From contig NZ_MZGS01000016.1 of assembly GCF_003111625.1 (NCBI RefSeq), positions 124,001 through 188,000 of the forward strand: a stretch of 64,000 nucleotides of DNA. The letters run 5' to 3'. Position numbers and translations under genes: made by a program. Of this stretch, positions 36,282 to 46,090 are shown piece by piece (position 1 is the stretch's first letter; each line of letters begins with the position of its first letter). Origin of the DNA: Methanobrevibacter thaueri (GTDB lineage: Archaea; Methanobacteriota; Methanobacteria; Methanobacteriales; Methanobacteriaceae). The notes beneath the pieces were generated by a model. That model made no database searches and had not been told where the DNA came from. It saw only the letters and a program-made list of their open reading frames with translations.

Positions 36282-37199
36282 ATGTGTGGAATAGCAGGTG
36301 TAATATACAAAGATAAAAAATCCCACCCCGTGGGAAAAGCGCTGACATCAATGTTAGAGTCACTGCAACACAGGGGTCCGGATTCAGCAGGATATGCAAT
36401 CTACGGCAGTTTGGATTATCCTGAAAACTATTATCAACTAAACATTGAAGTGCAAAGAAGAAAAGGTACCTTAGAGAACTTAAAATCACTCTTAACCCAA
36501 TTCAGTCCAATTTTCGAAGAGCAACTAATCGAGTCTGTCGGCAGCTCAGACGTATACAAATGCAAAATAGCATTGGACGAGTATTCCCTCTTAAAACCTT
36601 GCATAAGGGAAATAGACGAACTGGAAAACGTTAGGGTCATCAACGGTTCACATTCATTTGAAATGATAAAGGATACCGGGAAAGTGAAGGAAATTGCGGA
36701 AAGGTTTGATGTACCAAGCAGGATGGGAACACATGGTATAGGACACACCCGTTTTGCAACAGAAAGCGGTGTGGACCGCTATCATGCACACCCTTATCAA
36801 AGCTACATCATACCTGACATTACCGTGGTGCACAATGGACAAATCACCAACTACTGGAAAATCAGAGACCCTCTCGAGAGAAAAGGACACACCTTCGAGT
36901 CATTCAACGATACCGAGTGCATCGTTCACTATATGGCAGACAAACTCAATCAGGGATATAAACTCGAAGAGGCATTGGATCAGGCCGTCATTGACCTTGA
37001 CGGTCCGTTCTCAATATTGGTGGGAACACCAAACGGAATAGGCATTGCAAAGGACAAGCTCGGTCTCAGGCCGGGAGTGATGGCTGAAACCGATGAGATT
37101 TTCGCAATAGCTTCAGAGGAAATGGCATTGCATGATGTTATAGATTCCGACCAGATAGAACAGATCGCCCCAGGGGAAACAAGGGCTTACACCATTTAA
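36282..37199 (+). CDS. Glutamate synthase, glutaminase (class II amidotransferase) subunit
   Basis: This 305-residue Ntn-hydrolase domain takes the amide from glutamine. The nucleophile is Cys2 (MCGIAGVIY), followed by LQHRGPDSAGY and the HTRFATESGV and HNGQITNYWK substrate-binding segments. It corresponds to the N-terminal domain of bacterial GltB, present as a separate protein in archaea. It starts with a GGAGG ribosome binding site. It is the first of five same-strand genes with gaps under 25 bp. Confidence 0.92.
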   Translation: MCGIAGVIYKDKKSHPVGKALTSMLESLQHRGPDSAGYAIYGSLDYPENYYQLNIEVQRRKGTLENLKSLLTQFSPIFEEQLIESVGSSDVYKCKIALDEYSLLKPCIREIDELENVRVINGSHSFEMIKDTGKVKEIAERFDVPSRMGTHGIGHTRFATESGVDRYHAHPYQSYIIPDITVVHNGQITNYWKIRDPLERKGHTFESFNDTECIVHYMADKLNQGYKLEEALDQAVIDLDGPFSILVGTPNGIGIAKDKLGLRPGVMAETDEIFAIASEEMALHDVIDSDQIEQIAPGETRAYTI

Positions 37200-37213
37200 T
37201 AGGGGGTTTATCT

Positions 37214-37867
37214 ATGAAAGAATATGTTATTGATGCAAAAAATATGGATGAAAAGGAATTGAACCGCACCATAAAGGAACAGGCGGTTTTACATGATAAA
37301 CTCATTATCAACAACCCCGAATCCAAGCACAACATCTGTGCGGGCCTGACTGAAGATGTGGATATCCAAATCAACGGTTCTGCAGGATATTTTGTCGGAA
37401 CAATGGTTAACGGACCAAGAATACACATCAACGGAAACGCAGGATGGTTCGCCGGAGACAACATGACAAAAGGAGAACTTGTCATTGAAGGAACTGCCGG
37501 CGACGGTGCAGGACAGGGAATCTACGGCGGAACTGTGATAGTAAAAGGAAGCACAGGCTCAAGAACTGGAGAAATCATGAAAGGCGGAACCGTGATAATC
37601 GGCGGAAACAGCGGATTCATGACAGGACTGCTCATGATGGGAGGCAAACTCATTATCCTGGGCGATGTGACCGATGATGTCGGCGAATCAATCATGAGAG
37701 GAACAATCTATGTTCTTGGAGATGTGAAAAGCCTTGGAAAGAACGCCGTTATGGAAAAGACCTCCCTTGAAGATCAAAAAGAGCTGAAGGAAATATTGAG
37801 CAAATACGATTTCGAACTAACTGATATAGACTATACCAACTTTAAAAAAATTGTTAATATACAATAG
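37214..37867 (+). CDS. Glutamate synthase, GXGXG beta-helix subunit
   Basis: This 217-residue protein has repeated glycine-rich turns (GNAGWFAGDNM, GTAGDGAGQGIYGG, GGNSGFMTGLLMMGG) that form the C-terminal right-handed beta-helix of the GltB alpha subunit, a structural domain that supports the ammonia tunnel. It is 14 bp after the glutaminase gene. It has no catalytic residues of its own. Confidence 0.9.
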   Translation: MKEYVIDAKNMDEKELNRTIKEQAVLHDKLIINNPESKHNICAGLTEDVDIQINGSAGYFVGTMVNGPRIHINGNAGWFAGDNMTKGELVIEGTAGDGAGQGIYGGTVIVKGSTGSRTGEIMKGGTVIIGGNSGFMTGLLMMGGKLIILGDVTDDVGESIMRGTIYVLGDVKSLGKNAVMEKTSLEDQKELKEILSKYDFELTDIDYTNFKKIVNIQ

Positions 37868-37878
37868 GAGCTAATAAA

Positions 37879-38952
37879 ATGAGCGAACGTAGAATAGCCA
37901 TGGTTGGAACACCATGCGAGATTATGGCAGCATCAAAACTGCAACATTATACAGATAGCCCTATTGATGTTAAACTGGGCTTATTTTGTATGGAAAACTT
38001 CTCATACAAATACTTTGTAAATCTCTTGAAGGAATATGACCTGAAAATGGATGATATCGAGAAATTCCAAATAGAGAAAGGATACGTATTCCTATTATTG
38101 AAAACCAAAGAAACAGTTAAAATTCCTTTATCCGTAGCTAAAAGGATTATCAGGAAAAACTGCAACATATGTGTTGAATTGACCTCAGAAACCTCCGACA
38201 TTTCAATTGGTTCAATTGGATCTGAAGAGGGATGGTCAACATTGATAATCAGAACCGAAAAAGGTGAGGAAATAGTAAAAGGAGCGATAAAACAGAAATT
38301 TATCGAAGCCAAGGAACTTACAGAATCACAATTCAAATTACTGAATGGCATTGCACATGGAAAAATAAACAGGAATCTTGAAACAATCGAAAGAAGGGAA
38401 TTTTTGGCAAGGCCTGTGCTATACCAGAGAAACAAGTCAGACGACTCAATCAACAAGGAGATTTCAGAGGCCAATTTCCTGGATTTAAAATCAAATGTTG
38501 TCGATATTGGAGCATGCGTGCTCTGTGGAGCTTGCGAGTACGTCTGTCCGGACAATCTGATAAAAATCGATGACACAAAACCTATAATGAAAGGAGAATG
38601 TCCTGAAGATTGCCATGCATGCTTTGCAGTCTGTCCTAGGACCTATTCACCTGAAGACTTACGAAATGACAATTCAAAAGCAATTGGTGACTTCATTAAA
38701 GTGTTAACCGTCAAATCACTGAAACATACTCAAGGTCAGGACGGTTCAATAGTCACAACATTGCTGGACTATCTATTGACCAATGATATTGTGACAGACG
38801 CACTTATTGTTGACAAGCAGGATCATCTGGCCTGGAAACCTTATGCAAAATTGACAAATGCAATTGACGAGGTTGTCAAATCCGGAGGGACAAAATATTC
38901 CGTCTGTCCTGTGTTCAAACCACTGAACGATGTGGAAGAGGAGGTGCATTAA
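37879..38952 (+). CDS. Circularly permuted FrhB-like F420/ferredoxin subunit of glutamate synthase
   Basis: This 357-residue protein combines FrhB (F420-dependent hydrogenase beta subunit) halves in inverted order. It opens with what is normally the FrhB C-terminal half: MVGTPCEIMAASKL, LGLFCMENFSYKYF, SIGSEEGWSTLIIRT (about residues 6-170). A 2x4Fe-4S ferredoxin follows (CVLCGACEYVCP and CPEDCHACFAVCP, about 213-255). It ends with the FrhB N-terminal half: HTQGQDGSIVTTLLDYLL and KSGGTKYSVCPVF (about 282-345). FrhB holds FAD and exchanges electrons with coenzyme F420. Placed inside the glutamate synthase operon, it likely feeds F420H2 or ferredoxin electrons to the FMN subunit (inference). 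Confidence 0.85.
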   Translation: MSERRIAMVGTPCEIMAASKLQHYTDSPIDVKLGLFCMENFSYKYFVNLLKEYDLKMDDIEKFQIEKGYVFLLLKTKETVKIPLSVAKRIIRKNCNICVELTSETSDISIGSIGSEEGWSTLIIRTEKGEEIVKGAIKQKFIEAKELTESQFKLLNGIAHGKINRNLETIERREFLARPVLYQRNKSDDSINKEISEANFLDLKSNVVDIGACVLCGACEYVCPDNLIKIDDTKPIMKGECPEDCHACFAVCPRTYSPEDLRNDNSKAIGDFIKVLTVKSLKHTQGQDGSIVTTLLDYLLTNDIVTDALIVDKQDHLAWKPYAKLTNAIDEVVKSGGTKYSVCPVFKPLNDVEEEVH

Positions 38953-40434
38953 ATGTCATTCACTGTTGAGAGAAAAATAGAAATCTGTAAACAGAACAAT
39001 AACAGGCCCGGCTGCTGCTGGTATCTGTGTGACAACCCTAAACAGTCCTCCTGTAAGAACTGTTACAGCTGCTATTCAAACTGCCCTCACGACGTATATG
39101 AGGTAATCAACGATGAGCCACTCCCAATCCATCAGGAAAACTGTGTAGGTTGTAAAATCTGTGAGGAAATGTGTCCTACACATGCAATATACGTCAGACC
39201 TCTTGCTGATGAGGGTAGGGGAATCTGGTCAAATTCAACAATGGTTGAAATCAAACGTAAAAGCCAGACCGGAGCATATAAGGTGCGAGGTTGCGGATTG
39301 ACAAGAAGAATCCCTACATTTGATGACTTAAGCATATTGCCTGCACAGGTGTCAAGACCTCCAATAGACTCATACAGGGAATCATGCAAAACATCAGTTG
39401 TGCTTGGTGACAGGTTTGCGGAAAATCCGATTGAGATAGACACTCCTATCATGATTGGGGCAATGTCCTTTGGTGCATTGAGTAAGGAGGCAAAAATAGC
39501 TTTGGCCATAGGAAGCAGCAAAGTAGGCACCATAACCAATACCGGTGAAGGCGGAATGCTTCCTGAAGAAAGGCATTATGCCGACAAGTTAATCGCCCAA
39601 TACGCATCTGGCCGTTTTGGAGTATCTGCCAGCTATTTAAACAATGCAGAAGCGGTCGAAATAAAAATAGGTCAGGGTGCTAAATCCGGTATGGGAGGGC
39701 ATTTGCTTGCCCATAAGGTAACCGCTGAAGTGGCAAGGGTCCGTAACATTCCTGAAGGAACTTCTGCATTAAGTCCGGCAAGGCACATGGACATTGTAGG
39801 ACCTGAGGATTTGGGTATGAAAATCAATCAACTGAGGGAAATCACCGACTGGAAGATACCGATTATTGTTAAATTCGCATCAGGTAGAGTTGAACAGGAC
39901 GTCAAGATTGCCGCTAAGGCCGGTGCCGACATAATCGTGGTCGACGGTATGCAGGGAGGAACCGGTGCAGGACCTGAGGCCGTTACAGAGCATGCTGGAA
40001 TTCCTACAATCGAGGCAATAGTGAAAGCTGACGACGCCCTGAAAGACATCAACCTAAGAAGTGAGGTCAGCCTTGTGGCCGCTGGAGGAATAAGATCCGG
40101 TGCGGATGTTGCAAAGGCAATAGCCTTAGGTGCAGATGCCGTATATATCGCCACATCAGCATTGATTTCCATTGGATGTAAAGTATGTCAAACCTGTTCT
40201 GAAGGCATCTGTCCAAAAGGAATCGCAACCCAGGAAAGAGTCCTCAGAAGAAGGCTCGACCCTATAAGAAAAGGCCAGCAAGTTGCAAACTACATAGAGG
40301 CAATGACTCAGGAAGTAACCGCATTAACACAGCAGGCGGGAAATACTGATGTGGAAAAACTTGAACGTCAAGATTTAGTTGCATTAACCATGGAGGCATC
40401 ACAGCTAACCGGTGTGCCGATGGTAAGGAGTTAA
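38953..40434 (+). CDS. Glutamate synthase FMN-binding catalytic subunit with ferredoxin domain
   Basis: This 493-residue protein converts 2-oxoglutarate and ammonia to glutamate. The N-terminus has two 4Fe-4S motifs (CKNCYSCYSNCP, CVGCKICEEMCP), then the FMN barrel: GAMSFGALSKEAKIA, GEGGMLPEE, DGMQGGTGAGPE and VAAGGIRSGADVAKAIALGADAVYI. SIGCKVCQTCSEGICPKGI near the C-terminus binds the cluster that takes electrons to FMN. It begins directly at the preceding stop. It is the archaeal counterpart of the GltB central domain, without the bacterial NADPH subunit GltD. Confidence 0.94.
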   Translation: MSFTVERKIEICKQNNNRPGCCWYLCDNPKQSSCKNCYSCYSNCPHDVYEVINDEPLPIHQENCVGCKICEEMCPTHAIYVRPLADEGRGIWSNSTMVEIKRKSQTGAYKVRGCGLTRRIPTFDDLSILPAQVSRPPIDSYRESCKTSVVLGDRFAENPIEIDTPIMIGAMSFGALSKEAKIALAIGSSKVGTITNTGEGGMLPEERHYADKLIAQYASGRFGVSASYLNNAEAVEIKIGQGAKSGMGGHLLAHKVTAEVARVRNIPEGTSALSPARHMDIVGPEDLGMKINQLREITDWKIPIIVKFASGRVEQDVKIAAKAGADIIVVDGMQGGTGAGPEAVTEHAGIPTIEAIVKADDALKDINLRSEVSLVAAGGIRSGADVAKAIALGADAVYIATSALISIGCKVCQTCSEGICPKGIATQERVLRRRLDPIRKGQQVANYIEAMTQEVTALTQQAGNTDVEKLERQDLVALTMEASQLTGVPMVRS

Positions 40435-40457
40435 AATAAATATTAGGAGACATTATT

Positions 40458-43103
40458 ATGGCTGCATTCGAAAGAGCAAAATCCGGAATTCCAGGGCTTG
40501 ACAAGGCTCTGGACAACATTCGTTTGGGGGACAATGTTGTATGGAACGTCACAAACCTGTATGAATTCTCTTATTTTGTCGAACCATATATAAAACAGGC
40601 CAAAGAGGACAACAGGAACCTGATATACATACGCTTTGCCAATCACCCTCCTTTGATAGACATGACAGAAGAGGATTTCAGATTGCTTGAGATTGAACAG
40701 GAAAATCCCGACACCGAGTTCGCGATGATAGAGCGTGACGGGATTAAGATATATCTTGTGAACCCGTACAACCAGTTTGAAACCTTCACCCTGGAAGTTC
40801 ACAGGATTATAGAGAAGGAAGGATTTGACGCGTTCTATGTCTTTGACTGCCTAAGCGACCTTCAGGCTGTCTGGTCAACAGATTTGATGATGGGCAATTT
40901 CTTTAAGGTCACCTGTCCGTTTCTCTTTCAGCTGGACACCATAGCGTATTTCCCAATCATTCGCGGAAGACATTCATATGATGCAATAGCCAAGATTCGT
41001 GAAACAACACAGCTGTTCCTGAACGTTTACTCAAGTTCTCCAGAAGAGGTTTACGTCTCTCCATTGAAGGTGTGGAACAGGTATTCCCAAACAATGTTTT
41101 TGGGACATAAGTTCAACCCGATAACAGGCACCGTGAAAGTCCTTCAGGATGGCCAGGAGGTCAGCAAATACTACAAGACCATCAACGATTCCGACAAGCA
41201 TCAGAGCGGACAAATTCTGGACAGCTGGGAAAGGTATATGCTTCAGGTCAGAATGAATTATAAAGAAGGCAAAAACGTCGATGACGAGTGCGACAAGATT
41301 TGTGAGCTTATGATGACAAAAGATGAAAGGATGCTTTCCAAGATTAAGGAATACTTCACTTTTGAAGATTATATCACAATCTATGATCGTCGTGTAGGAA
41401 GCGGACTGGTTGGTGGTAAGACATGCGGAATGTTGCTTGCAAGAAAGATTATTGAAAAGGAATGTCCCGACATTTACAATAACCTTTTTGAACCTGACGA
41501 CTCATTCTATATCGGTTCCGATTTATTTTACACTTACATCGTTTCAAATGACCTATGGGACCTTAGAGTAAAGCAAAGAACTCCTGAAGGATATTACAAG
41601 TACGGCAAGGAGCTGGAGGAGGCACTTAAAACAGGTACCTTTTCGGATGAAATCAAAAAGGCATTCATTAACATCCTGGACTACTTCGGACAAAACCCAA
41701 TCATTGTCAGGTCAAGTAGTTTTCTTGAGGACGGATATGGCAATGCGTTTGCAGGGAAATACGAATCAGTCTTCTGTGTGAACAGGGGAAGTCTCGAGGA
41801 ACGTTTGGCCGCATTTGAGGAAGCCGTTAAGATAGTCTATTCAAGTACAATGAACATCTCAGCTTTGGAATACAGGAAACTGAACGGCTTGGATGACACC
41901 GATGAGCAGATGGCACTACTGGTTCAAAGGGTTTCAGGTTCCTATTATGGAGATTACCTCTTCCCGACCGCAGCGGGCGTGGGTTTCTCACACAGCCCAT
42001 ATTCACCGCTCCCCGATATGGACAACAGCAAGGGAATGTTAAGGCTTGTAATGGGCCTCGGTACAAAGGCCGTTGACAGGACCAAAAAGGATTATCCGAG
42101 AATCATCAACCTGGACAAGCCTGAAGTGACCCTGACAAAGAGTATAAAGGAAAAACACCGGTATTCCCAGCATTACCTTGACGTCATTGACCTTAAAAAC
42201 ATTAGTCTGCATGACGTTCCGGTCGATGAGGGGCTTGAGGTGATTCCTAGGTATGCGAAAAGGGTTCTTGTCGAGCATGACCGTGAAGCAGAAAGAATGT
42301 TTCGTGACCGTGGACAACGCCGTGAGATCGTGTTCGTGAACTGTGAAGGAATTGTTAAGAATCATGAATTCATTGAAACAATGAAAAATATCTTGAATAC
42401 CTTGGAAACAGCATACGACTATCCTGTGGATATCGAATACACAGTCAATGTTGGAGAGGACAATTCGTTTAACATAAACCTCTTGCAATGCCGTCCTCTT
42501 CAGGTTTCAACAAATAACGAAGCCATTGAAATGCCTGAGGACAAAAACGTCTTCTTCCACATCAAAGAGTCCTCAATGGGAATGTCAAGAAAAATCAAGA
42601 TAGACACAATCTGCTATGTTGACCCACACAAATACTATGAATATCCATATGCTAAAAAAAGCTCAATATCAAGGATAATCAGTGATGTGAACACCTACTG
42701 CAAGAACAATGACAAAACATCCATTCTAATTGTTCCGGGAAGGATAGGAACATCATCTCCTGAATTGGGAATTCCTGTCGTGTTTGCAGACATCAGCCAT
42801 TTCTCCGCAATTCTTGAGGAAGCATATAGTGAAGTCGGATATATGCCCGAACTGTCCTTCGGAAGCCACATGTTCCAGGACCTTGTGGAAGCGGAAATAT
42901 ACTACGGGGCATTGTTTGAAAACGAGAAAAAGATAGAATTCAACAAGGACATGATTTTCGATTATCCGAATGCTCTGAAAGATATCAATCCTAACCTGGA
43001 CGACGAGATATATAGAATGGTGCAGGTCATTGACTTTGATAAGGAAAAAGCGGAATTATATCATGACATGAATAAAGATGAAACAATGTGCATTTTCAAA
43101 TAA
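40458..43103 (+). CDS. Degenerate KaiC-like domain fused to a PEP/pyruvate-binding ATP-grasp domain
   Basis: This 881-residue protein is the last gene of the operon, 23 bp after the catalytic subunit. Residues about 8-250 resemble a RecA/KaiC fold (SGIPGLDKALDN) but the P-loop Gly-Lys-Thr is missing, so ATP binding there is unlikely. Residues about 310-690 match the pyruvate-phosphate dikinase N-terminal domain: GGKTCGMLLARK, IVRSSSFLEDGYGNAFAGKYESVF, LVQRVSG, and LQCRPLQ. The remaining ~180 residues lack the GGxxSHxA phosphohistidine motif and the PEP barrel, so it is not a complete PEP synthase. A regulatory or phosphotransfer role is conceivable. Confidence 0.82.
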   Translation: MAAFERAKSGIPGLDKALDNIRLGDNVVWNVTNLYEFSYFVEPYIKQAKEDNRNLIYIRFANHPPLIDMTEEDFRLLEIEQENPDTEFAMIERDGIKIYLVNPYNQFETFTLEVHRIIEKEGFDAFYVFDCLSDLQAVWSTDLMMGNFFKVTCPFLFQLDTIAYFPIIRGRHSYDAIAKIRETTQLFLNVYSSSPEEVYVSPLKVWNRYSQTMFLGHKFNPITGTVKVLQDGQEVSKYYKTINDSDKHQSGQILDSWERYMLQVRMNYKEGKNVDDECDKICELMMTKDERMLSKIKEYFTFEDYITIYDRRVGSGLVGGKTCGMLLARKIIEKECPDIYNNLFEPDDSFYIGSDLFYTYIVSNDLWDLRVKQRTPEGYYKYGKELEEALKTGTFSDEIKKAFINILDYFGQNPIIVRSSSFLEDGYGNAFAGKYESVFCVNRGSLEERLAAFEEAVKIVYSSTMNISALEYRKLNGLDDTDEQMALLVQRVSGSYYGDYLFPTAAGVGFSHSPYSPLPDMDNSKGMLRLVMGLGTKAVDRTKKDYPRIINLDKPEVTLTKSIKEKHRYSQHYLDVIDLKNISLHDVPVDEGLEVIPRYAKRVLVEHDREAERMFRDRGQRREIVFVNCEGIVKNHEFIETMKNILNTLETAYDYPVDIEYTVNVGEDNSFNINLLQCRPLQVSTNNEAIEMPEDKNVFFHIKESSMGMSRKIKIDTICYVDPHKYYEYPYAKKSSISRIISDVNTYCKNNDKTSILIVPGRIGTSSPELGIPVVFADISHFSAILEEAYSEVGYMPELSFGSHMFQDLVEAEIYYGALFENEKKIEFNKDMIFDYPNALKDINPNLDDEIYRMVQVIDFDKEKAELYHDMNKDETMCIFK

Positions 43104-43687
43104 TTAGGCATTTAATTAGTTTAGGGCAGGCGGGTGGGACATATGCCTTTTTATTTGTAGAAATCTTTTAACACCAAAGATTTCGAAAAATGTATGACAA
43201 AATTGATGTGATCAATGACCCTATTCTAGCTCATTAAGAATAGGGTTGTTTTTCACATTCCTTTTTTTAAACATCCACTTTTTTAATTGCAAATAATTTT
43301 ATCCAAACATTTTACTTATTGTTTAATTCAATAGAACCTTAATTATTTTACACATCATTAACATTACTACATAATCCGAAAGCATCTATTGCAAATACTT
43401 AAAGATCATATTAAATTCAATTACCTTCAACCTTTCCAGCTACATGAACTGCCATAAAAAGAGAATCCTCTTCAATTTCCTATTCAACATATGCAAATTA
43501 TCATGTCTTATTCTAAGAGGGTTCCGAGGAATAATTAACCAATTGTTTTGAATTTGATGCCACTAATAATTCAATTGTCCAAAAATGAAAGCCACATTTT
43601 ACTTAAAAACTTTAATATTTAAATATTAGTATTTATATAAAGTAACTTATCTTTAAAGATATAATTATTAAATTTAGAGGTGAAAAA
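43104..43687. other. Intergenic region after the glutamate synthase operon
   Basis: 584 bp without a gene. It contains an AGGCAT/ATGCCT inverted repeat with a T-tract (43106-43152), the stronger hairpin at 43218-43250, and at its right end a TATA box (TTTATATAAAG, 43632-43642) for the DUF4013 gene. I see no RNA gene. Confidence 0.55.
43218..43252 (+). terminator. Terminator of the glutamate synthase operon
   Basis: ACCCTATTCT (43218-43227) and AGAATAGGGT (43237-43246) form a perfect 10-bp stem with a 9-nt loop followed by TGTTTTT, 115 bp past the last stop. Confidence 0.65.
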
Positions 43688-44401
43688 ATGGATATAGGAG
43701 AAATAATTTCAGACGCAATCGTCTATCCTTTTAATAACATTAAAGCTTTAATCATTTACATGATTATTGGAATTGTTTGTGGACTTTTAGGTGGAGCAAG
43801 CCTCATGGGTGTGCTTTTAGCAGCACAAGGAAATAACGTTCTTGCCGCTGGAGGATTAGGATTTATCGGAATATTAATCTTAATCATTGGTGGATTATTA
43901 ATTTCCGGATACGGTTTAGACATTGTAAAATTCGGTATCGAAAGAAGGGACGACGCTCCTGGAATCGACATTGTAAGACAAGTTTTAAACGCAATTAAAG
44001 TATTTATTGTTGGCTTTGTTTACTACATTATCCCAGCAATTATTGGATGGTTATTATCTACATTATTAGGTAAAGGTATTTTAACCACTATCATTATTTT
44101 CATAATTACAGTCGTATTTGCATTTGCTGAATTCATGGCGATCTGTAGATTAGCTAAATATGACAGTTTAGGAGAAGCTTTAGCAATCGGCGAAGCTATT
44201 GGTGATGTATCAAAAGTAGGTATGTTAAAAGTTCTCGCTACCATTATTGCAGTGTTCATCATTGCATTAATCATTGCTATAGTTATAGGAGTTATTATGC
44301 AATATAATAATCTCATTGGTGGAGTATTATTTGGTGTATTTGGAGTCTACCTAGCATTCTTCTATAACAGAGCAGTTGGATTATTATACTCTCAAGTATA
44401 A
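43688..44401 (+). CDS. DUF4013 membrane protein
   Basis: This 237-residue protein has about five or six hydrophobic segments and the conserved start IGEIISDAIVYPFNNIKALI, the ISGYGLDIVKFGI segment and the FMAICRLAKYDSLGEAL segment that define DUF4013, a family common in methanogens. GAGGTGA precedes the ATG by 5 bp and a TATA box by about 46-56 bp. The function is unknown; it resembles permease-like or glycerophosphoryl-diester phosphodiesterase membrane domains only loosely. Confidence 0.85.
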   Translation: MDIGEIISDAIVYPFNNIKALIIYMIIGIVCGLLGGASLMGVLLAAQGNNVLAAGGLGFIGILILIIGGLLISGYGLDIVKFGIERRDDAPGIDIVRQVLNAIKVFIVGFVYYIIPAIIGWLLSTLLGKGILTTIIIFIITVVFAFAEFMAICRLAKYDSLGEALAIGEAIGDVSKVGMLKVLATIIAVFIIALIIAIVIGVIMQYNNLIGGVLFGVFGVYLAFFYNRAVGLLYSQV

Positions 44402-44541
44402 ATAATCCCATTTTTTCTTTTTTTATTTATTTTTTGTGAAAATTTTTTTACAATTGACAAACCTGATTAAATTTTTTTGACAATTTTTAAATAGCAAGTA
44501 GTTCATATATTAATTTAATCATATGTTGGAGGAAATTATTT

Positions 44542-44769
44542 ATGGCAAACAAATATCTTGCAGCAATTCTATCTTTTTTAATTCCAGGATTAGGACAGGC
44601 CTATGTGGGAGATATTAAAAAGGGTATTGTTTATTTCATTATCGCTGTAGTTACCGTAGGAATCATAGGCATATTCTTTGTTGATTCTGTTTTGAATCAT
44701 TTTTATTACATCATTAATGTCCTAATTGATATCTATGCAGCTTATGACGCTTATTTAATGGCCAAATAG
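44542..44769 (+). CDS. PGLGQ mini-membrane protein (TM2-like), copy 1
   Basis: This 75-residue protein has the first hydrophobic segment ending in SFLIPGLGQAYVG, a positive turn DIKKG, and one or two further helices; AAYDAYLMAK forms the tail. The motif resembles TM2-domain proteins. A GGAGG ribosome binding site lies ahead of the ATG. Two more copies lie at 53433 and 53813. Confidence 0.75.
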   Translation: MANKYLAAILSFLIPGLGQAYVGDIKKGIVYFIIAVVTVGIIGIFFVDSVLNHFYYIINVLIDIYAAYDAYLMAK

Positions 44770-44837
44770 ATCCTTAAAACAATTAGGTTTTAATAATAAT
44801 CTTTTTTTAAAAAATAAGAAATGAGATAAATGTATGA

Positions 44838-45881
44838 TTATCTCATGTATAAAATAAATTTACCAAACCTTGGAATTCTATAAATAATTACTACAGCAAT
44901 GTAACTGAATATTATTAATAAAATCCATAGGATTATAGCTTTAACAGGTTCTGTGAAAGGCAATTGAACGACAATTGGCAGTAACGGCAATCTGAATAGG
45001 TTATGCACTAAAAACACTGCAAATGAGTATTTAGCTAAAAATGACACAATCGGATATGCCCTAACCTTGCCCATTCTGGAACACAGCTCAAACAATGCGA
45101 ATGATCCTGTTAAAACAAATGGGAATTCATACCATAACTGGAAGTTATATCCTTTTGTAAATGCATAATACTGGAAGAATAAACAAATCATGAATGAAAT
45201 AAGGGCTATCAATCCCAATTTTATGCTATCATAATGTTTAAATTGGCCTTTTTTAACCAAATATCCGAGAATGATGTAAATACCGTAGACACCACCACTG
45301 AATCCGAGACAATATTGAACAGCCACGTTTGGAATGCCGTGCATATCAAACATCAAAGTGATGAATGGCAGCAGGAATGCCAAAAGCGAGAAAACGACTG
45401 TCGCCTGCCAGATAGTGTCAGAGTCGAATTTTTCAAGAGCCTCAGAAACAAAAGGCATTGAAAGGTACATTCCAATAATCATTGGCATATACCACATGTG
45501 ACTGAAGAAGAGGGTTCCTGCCTCTCCAAAATTAACACTCACATATTTAACTGCGATAACTTGCAGACTGATTGCATAAATCACTGCCCACAATACAGTG
45601 ACAATGATTAAACCCTTACAGTTCTTCTGCCAAAACTTCCGGACACGCTCATCATCATAGGACCTATCAAGCAACAGATAACCTGTAATCATTAAAAAGA
45701 ATGGGACCCCAATACGGCCTATAAAGAGAGATGCGAAATTAAATACCCTTGAAAATACTGTATAATTCAATATCGCATCGGATGAAATAATATAGATTCC
45801 ATCAGTTGCATGAATGTATAAAACAGTCAGGATTGCTATTGCCCGTACAAGATCAATCCACTCAACTCTATTTTTGCCCAT
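44838..45881 (-). CDS. Acyltransferase 3 family membrane protein
   Basis: This 347-residue integral membrane O-acyltransferase has ~10 helices. The start RVEWIDLVRAIAILTVLYIHA has the R/D...H pattern of the family, followed by FFLMITGYLLLDR. It probably acetylates a surface glycan or lipid from the cytoplasmic acyl donor. It is alone on the minus strand, divergent from the ATP-grasp gene. WecH/OatA-like families are alternatives within the same fold. Confidence 0.85.
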   Translation of the reverse strand: MGKNRVEWIDLVRAIAILTVLYIHATDGIYIISSDAILNYTVFSRVFNFASLFIGRIGVPFFLMITGYLLLDRSYDDERVRKFWQKNCKGLIIVTVLWAVIYAISLQVIAVKYVSVNFGEAGTLFFSHMWYMPMIIGMYLSMPFVSEALEKFDSDTIWQATVVFSLLAFLLPFITLMFDMHGIPNVAVQYCLGFSGGVYGIYIILGYLVKKGQFKHYDSIKLGLIALISFMICLFFQYYAFTKGYNFQLWYEFPFVLTGSFALFELCSRMGKVRAYPIVSFLAKYSFAVFLVHNLFRLPLLPIVVQLPFTEPVKAIILWILLIIFSYIAVVIIYRIPRFGKFILYMR

Positions 45882-46090
45882 TGATTATTTTCTCCGATAG
45901 TTTATGATTAAACTATATTTTTCATATATAATAATTTTTACTAATAAAAAAAGCATTATTTCTTGAACTTCAAAAACACGAATACTTTCTTGGTCTACCC
46001 TAAAAATTACTCTATAACAATAATTTAATTATGGTTGAAAAATTAAAATTACAATATAGTTTGATTCATAGTAGTTATTGGAGGACAAAT

